Source: Pseudomonas mandelii (GTDB lineage Bacteria > Pseudomonadota > Gammaproteobacteria > Pseudomonadales > Pseudomonadaceae). Taken from it: 64,000 bases of DNA. Below the pieces are notes generated by a model. It saw nothing but the letters and a program-made list of their open reading frames with translations. It did no database searches and was not told the origin of the DNA. Every line of letters starts with the position of its first letter. Position 1 is the stretch's first letter. The translations under genes and the position numbers were made by a program. Where the stretch lies: positions 1-64,000 of the forward strand of contig NZ_JAMYDU010000027.1 of the NCBI RefSeq assembly GCF_024138395.1, read 5' to 3'. This document shows, one piece after another, positions 62,169 through 64,000 of the stretch.

Positions 62169-63896
62169 TCAGGCGGTCACGGTCTGGTCCACCAAGTGGC
62201 CATTCTCGATGCGCACATGCCGTGGGTGGAAACGCTTCAGGCTGCTGCGATGGCCAACGCTGACGATGCTCAAGCCCGGCAACTCATCGATCAACGCCTG
62301 ATACAGCGACGCTTCATCCTCTTCGTCCATCGCCGAAGTGGCTTCGTCCATGTACAGCCATTGCGGTGCATAAAGCAGCGCACGGGCGAAGGCCAGACGC
62401 TGCTGCTCACCCGGCGAGAGCATGCGCTGCCAGTGATTGGCTTCATCCAGACGCGAAACCAGGTGCGGCAAACGGCAGGTTTCCAGCACATGGACATAGC
62501 GCTCGTGCGGGTAGGTGTCGCCCGGCTGTGGATAACTCAAGGCTTCGCGCAGGCTGCCAATCGGCAGATAGGGCTTTTGCGGCAGGAACAAATAACGTGC
62601 CGTCGGCAGGCGAATGCTGCCGTGGCCGGCCGGCCATAGGTGCCCCATTGCACGCAGCAACGTCGATTTGCCGCTGCCGGAACGACCGCTGAGCATGACG
62701 CGTTCGCCCTCCTCCACGGTCATGTCGGCGTTGGTCAGCAGATGACGACCGTCAGCGAGATCAAGGCCAAGGTTATGCACCTTCAACGCCGTGCCCTGAT
62801 TCTGCACGTCGATGGCCGGTGCGCGATTTTCGTTGTCGCTCATGGCCTGACGAAAACTCAGCAGACGATCGCAGGTGGCGCGCCATTCGGCGAGGTCCTG
62901 GTACGCCGTGATGAACCAGCTGAAGTTATCCTGGACGTTAGCGAACGCCGAGTTGATTTGCATCAGCTCACCCAGCTCGATCTTGCCGGTGAAGTAACGC
63001 GGCGCGGCAACCATGAACGGAAAGATGACTGCAATCTGCTCATAACCGGAAGTAAAGAAGGTCAGGCGCTTGGACACTTTCATGATGTCCCAGAAGTTGT
63101 GCCAGACCAGCCCGAAGCGACTGTTCAAGCGGCGATTCTCATTCGGCTCGCCGTTGTATAGCGCAATGCTTTCAGCATTTTCGCGAACCCGCACCATGGA
63201 GAAACGCAGGTCGGCTTCGAAGCGTTGCTGGTTGTTGTTGAGACCGATCAGGCGACGGCCAATCAAATGCGTCAGCCAACTGGCGACGGCGGCATAAACC
63301 AGCGCGCACCAGAACATGTAGCCGGGGATCGTGAAGCCAAACACTTCGATGCTGCCCGACACGCCCCACAAAATGATCGAGAACGACACCAGGCTAACGA
63401 TGTTACGGATCAAACCCAGGCCCAGGCCCAAGGTATTGGTGGTGAACTTGTTGAGGTCTTCGGAAATCCGCTGGTCCGGGTTGTCGGTGTAACCGCCCTG
63501 CTCCAGCTGGTAGTAATTTTTGTTGGCGAGCCAACGGGTGAAGTGCTTCTCGGTAAGCCACGCCCGCCAGCGAATGGTCAGCATCTGAGTCAGATAAAGC
63601 CGATACACCGCGCCGAGAATCGCCACGGCGGCGATGCCGCAGAAATACAGGATCAACTGCCAGAACGCCGCTTCGTCTTTCTTCTGCAGGGCGTTGTAGA
63701 AATCCTTGTACCAGCTGTTGATCCACACCGAAATCGCCACGCTGAACAATGACAGCGCGATCACGGCGATCAGCAACGTCCAGGCCTTGCCCTTCTCTTC
63801 ACTGCGCCAGTAAGGCGTGGTCATCGCCCAGACTTTGCGAAAAAACTGCCCGCGCACAGCATCGTTGACCGCGGAATACTCAGCGTTCTGATTCAT
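62169..63896 (-). CDS. ABC transporter, fused permease-ATPase (YddA/SbmA type)
   Basis: The 575-residue protein has about six membrane spans in its first 330 residues (ABC_membrane_2 type: YWRSEEKGKAWTLLIAVIAL and NYYQLEQGGYTDNPDQRISED). A C-terminal ATPase follows with Walker A SGRSGSGKST, a degenerate signature LSPGEQQRLAFARALL and Walker B WLYMDEATSAMD. Relatives import peptides or vitamin B12 or act in envelope homeostasis; the substrate here is unknown. The ATG at 63896 (MNQNAEYSAV) is used; the ORF to 63926 starts in the hairpin region. Confidence 0.88.
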   Translation of the reverse strand: MNQNAEYSAVNDAVRGQFFRKVWAMTTPYWRSEEKGKAWTLLIAVIALSLFSVAISVWINSWYKDFYNALQKKDEAAFWQLILYFCGIAAVAILGAVYRLYLTQMLTIRWRAWLTEKHFTRWLANKNYYQLEQGGYTDNPDQRISEDLNKFTTNTLGLGLGLIRNIVSLVSFSIILWGVSGSIEVFGFTIPGYMFWCALVYAAVASWLTHLIGRRLIGLNNNQQRFEADLRFSMVRVRENAESIALYNGEPNENRRLNSRFGLVWHNFWDIMKVSKRLTFFTSGYEQIAVIFPFMVAAPRYFTGKIELGELMQINSAFANVQDNFSWFITAYQDLAEWRATCDRLLSFRQAMSDNENRAPAIDVQNQGTALKVHNLGLDLADGRHLLTNADMTVEEGERVMLSGRSGSGKSTLLRAMGHLWPAGHGSIRLPTARYLFLPQKPYLPIGSLREALSYPQPGDTYPHERYVHVLETCRLPHLVSRLDEANHWQRMLSPGEQQRLAFARALLYAPQWLYMDEATSAMDEEDEASLYQALIDELPGLSIVSVGHRSSLKRFHPRHVRIENGHLVDQTVTA

Positions 63897-63925
63897 GGAT
63901 AAGGCTCGATAAAGAAAAGAACACA

Positions 63926-63957
63926 CACGAGCCGATCATAGATGATCGGTTCGTGTT
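63926..63957. other. Inverted repeat upstream of the ABC transporter
   Basis: ACACGAGCCGATCA (63926-63939) pairs with TGATCGGTTCGTGT (63944-63957) in 13 of 14 positions around TAGA. It lies 30 bp before the transporter start and could be an operator or the terminator of an upstream gene outside the window. The remaining 43 bases hold no gene I can see. Confidence 0.5.
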
Positions 63958-64000
63958 ATCGCGAGGGCTGGCGATAATCGTTCAGCGTCCGTTCAGCGAC

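Overview
The window is a GC-rich, densely packed chromosomal segment from a fluorescens-type Pseudomonas. Three things point there: the protein families, the short REP/REPIN palindromes scattered between genes, and a gene order from about 4.7 kb to 49.5 kb that matches, from memory, a long syntenic block of P. aeruginosa (cysNC-cysD, nif3-like, algW, hisC/D/G, murA, ibaG, mlaB-F, kdsD/C, lptC/A/B, rpoN, hpf, ptsN, rapZ, ptsO, a ZIP transporter, sodA-orfX-fumC-fagA, pmbA, darP, tldD, nitrilase-like, yhdP-like, rng, maf, mreD/C/B, gatCAB). I saw no rRNA, tRNA, CRISPR array, insertion-sequence transposase or prophage module.

Layout. 0-4.6 kb: glutathione peroxidase, slyD, a DUF3565 protein, pta and a frameshifted acyltransferase. 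4.7-8.5 kb: sulfate activation (cysNC, cysD) and a Nif3-like protein. 8.6-12.8 kb: algW, then an accessory TonB receptor/DUF4198 pair behind a striking AT-rich palindrome. 13-21.2 kb (minus strand): hisC, hisD, a structured mobile-looking element, hisG, murA, ibaG, and the Mla phospholipid transport operon. 21.5-28.5 kb (plus strand): Kdo synthesis, LPS export, sigma-54, and the nitrogen PTS group. 28.6-32.4 kb: ZIP transporter and the Fur-controlled sodA-orfX-fumC-fagA operon. 32.6-46.1 kb: TldD/PmbA protease pair, DarP, a nitrilase-family amidase, an AsmA-like giant, RNase G, Maf and MreBCD. 46.3-52.6 kb: GatCAB, an RlpA-like lipoprotein, a CaCA antiporter, a carboxymuconolactone decarboxylase-like protein and an AEC carrier.

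52.8-58.3 kb is a complete galactarate pathway: a hexarate transporter, GarD, KdgD and an alpha-ketoglutarate semialdehyde dehydrogenase, which together lead to 2-oxoglutarate. A FadR-type regulator at 61.2-62.0 kb is probably its regulator. Between KdgD and that regulator sits a 2.7-kb accessory patch. It opens with a sigma-70 promoter overlapped by a textbook LexA box (CTGTATATACATACAG) in front of a gene resembling zinc-dependent phospholipase C, followed by a 63-residue ORF. Next come two related small beta-type proteins, the second of them frameshifted and preceded by another CTGT-N8-ACAG palindrome. This apparently DNA-damage-inducible patch is the most unusual system in the window. The window closes with a YddA/SbmA-type ABC exporter.

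Other points for a second look: a 253-300 bp structured inverted-repeat element between hisG and hisD, the absence of ackA between pta and slyD, the disrupted acyltransferase, a possible ATT start for mreC, and a Gln in place of the usual Glu in the first ion-binding repeat of the CaCA antiporter.
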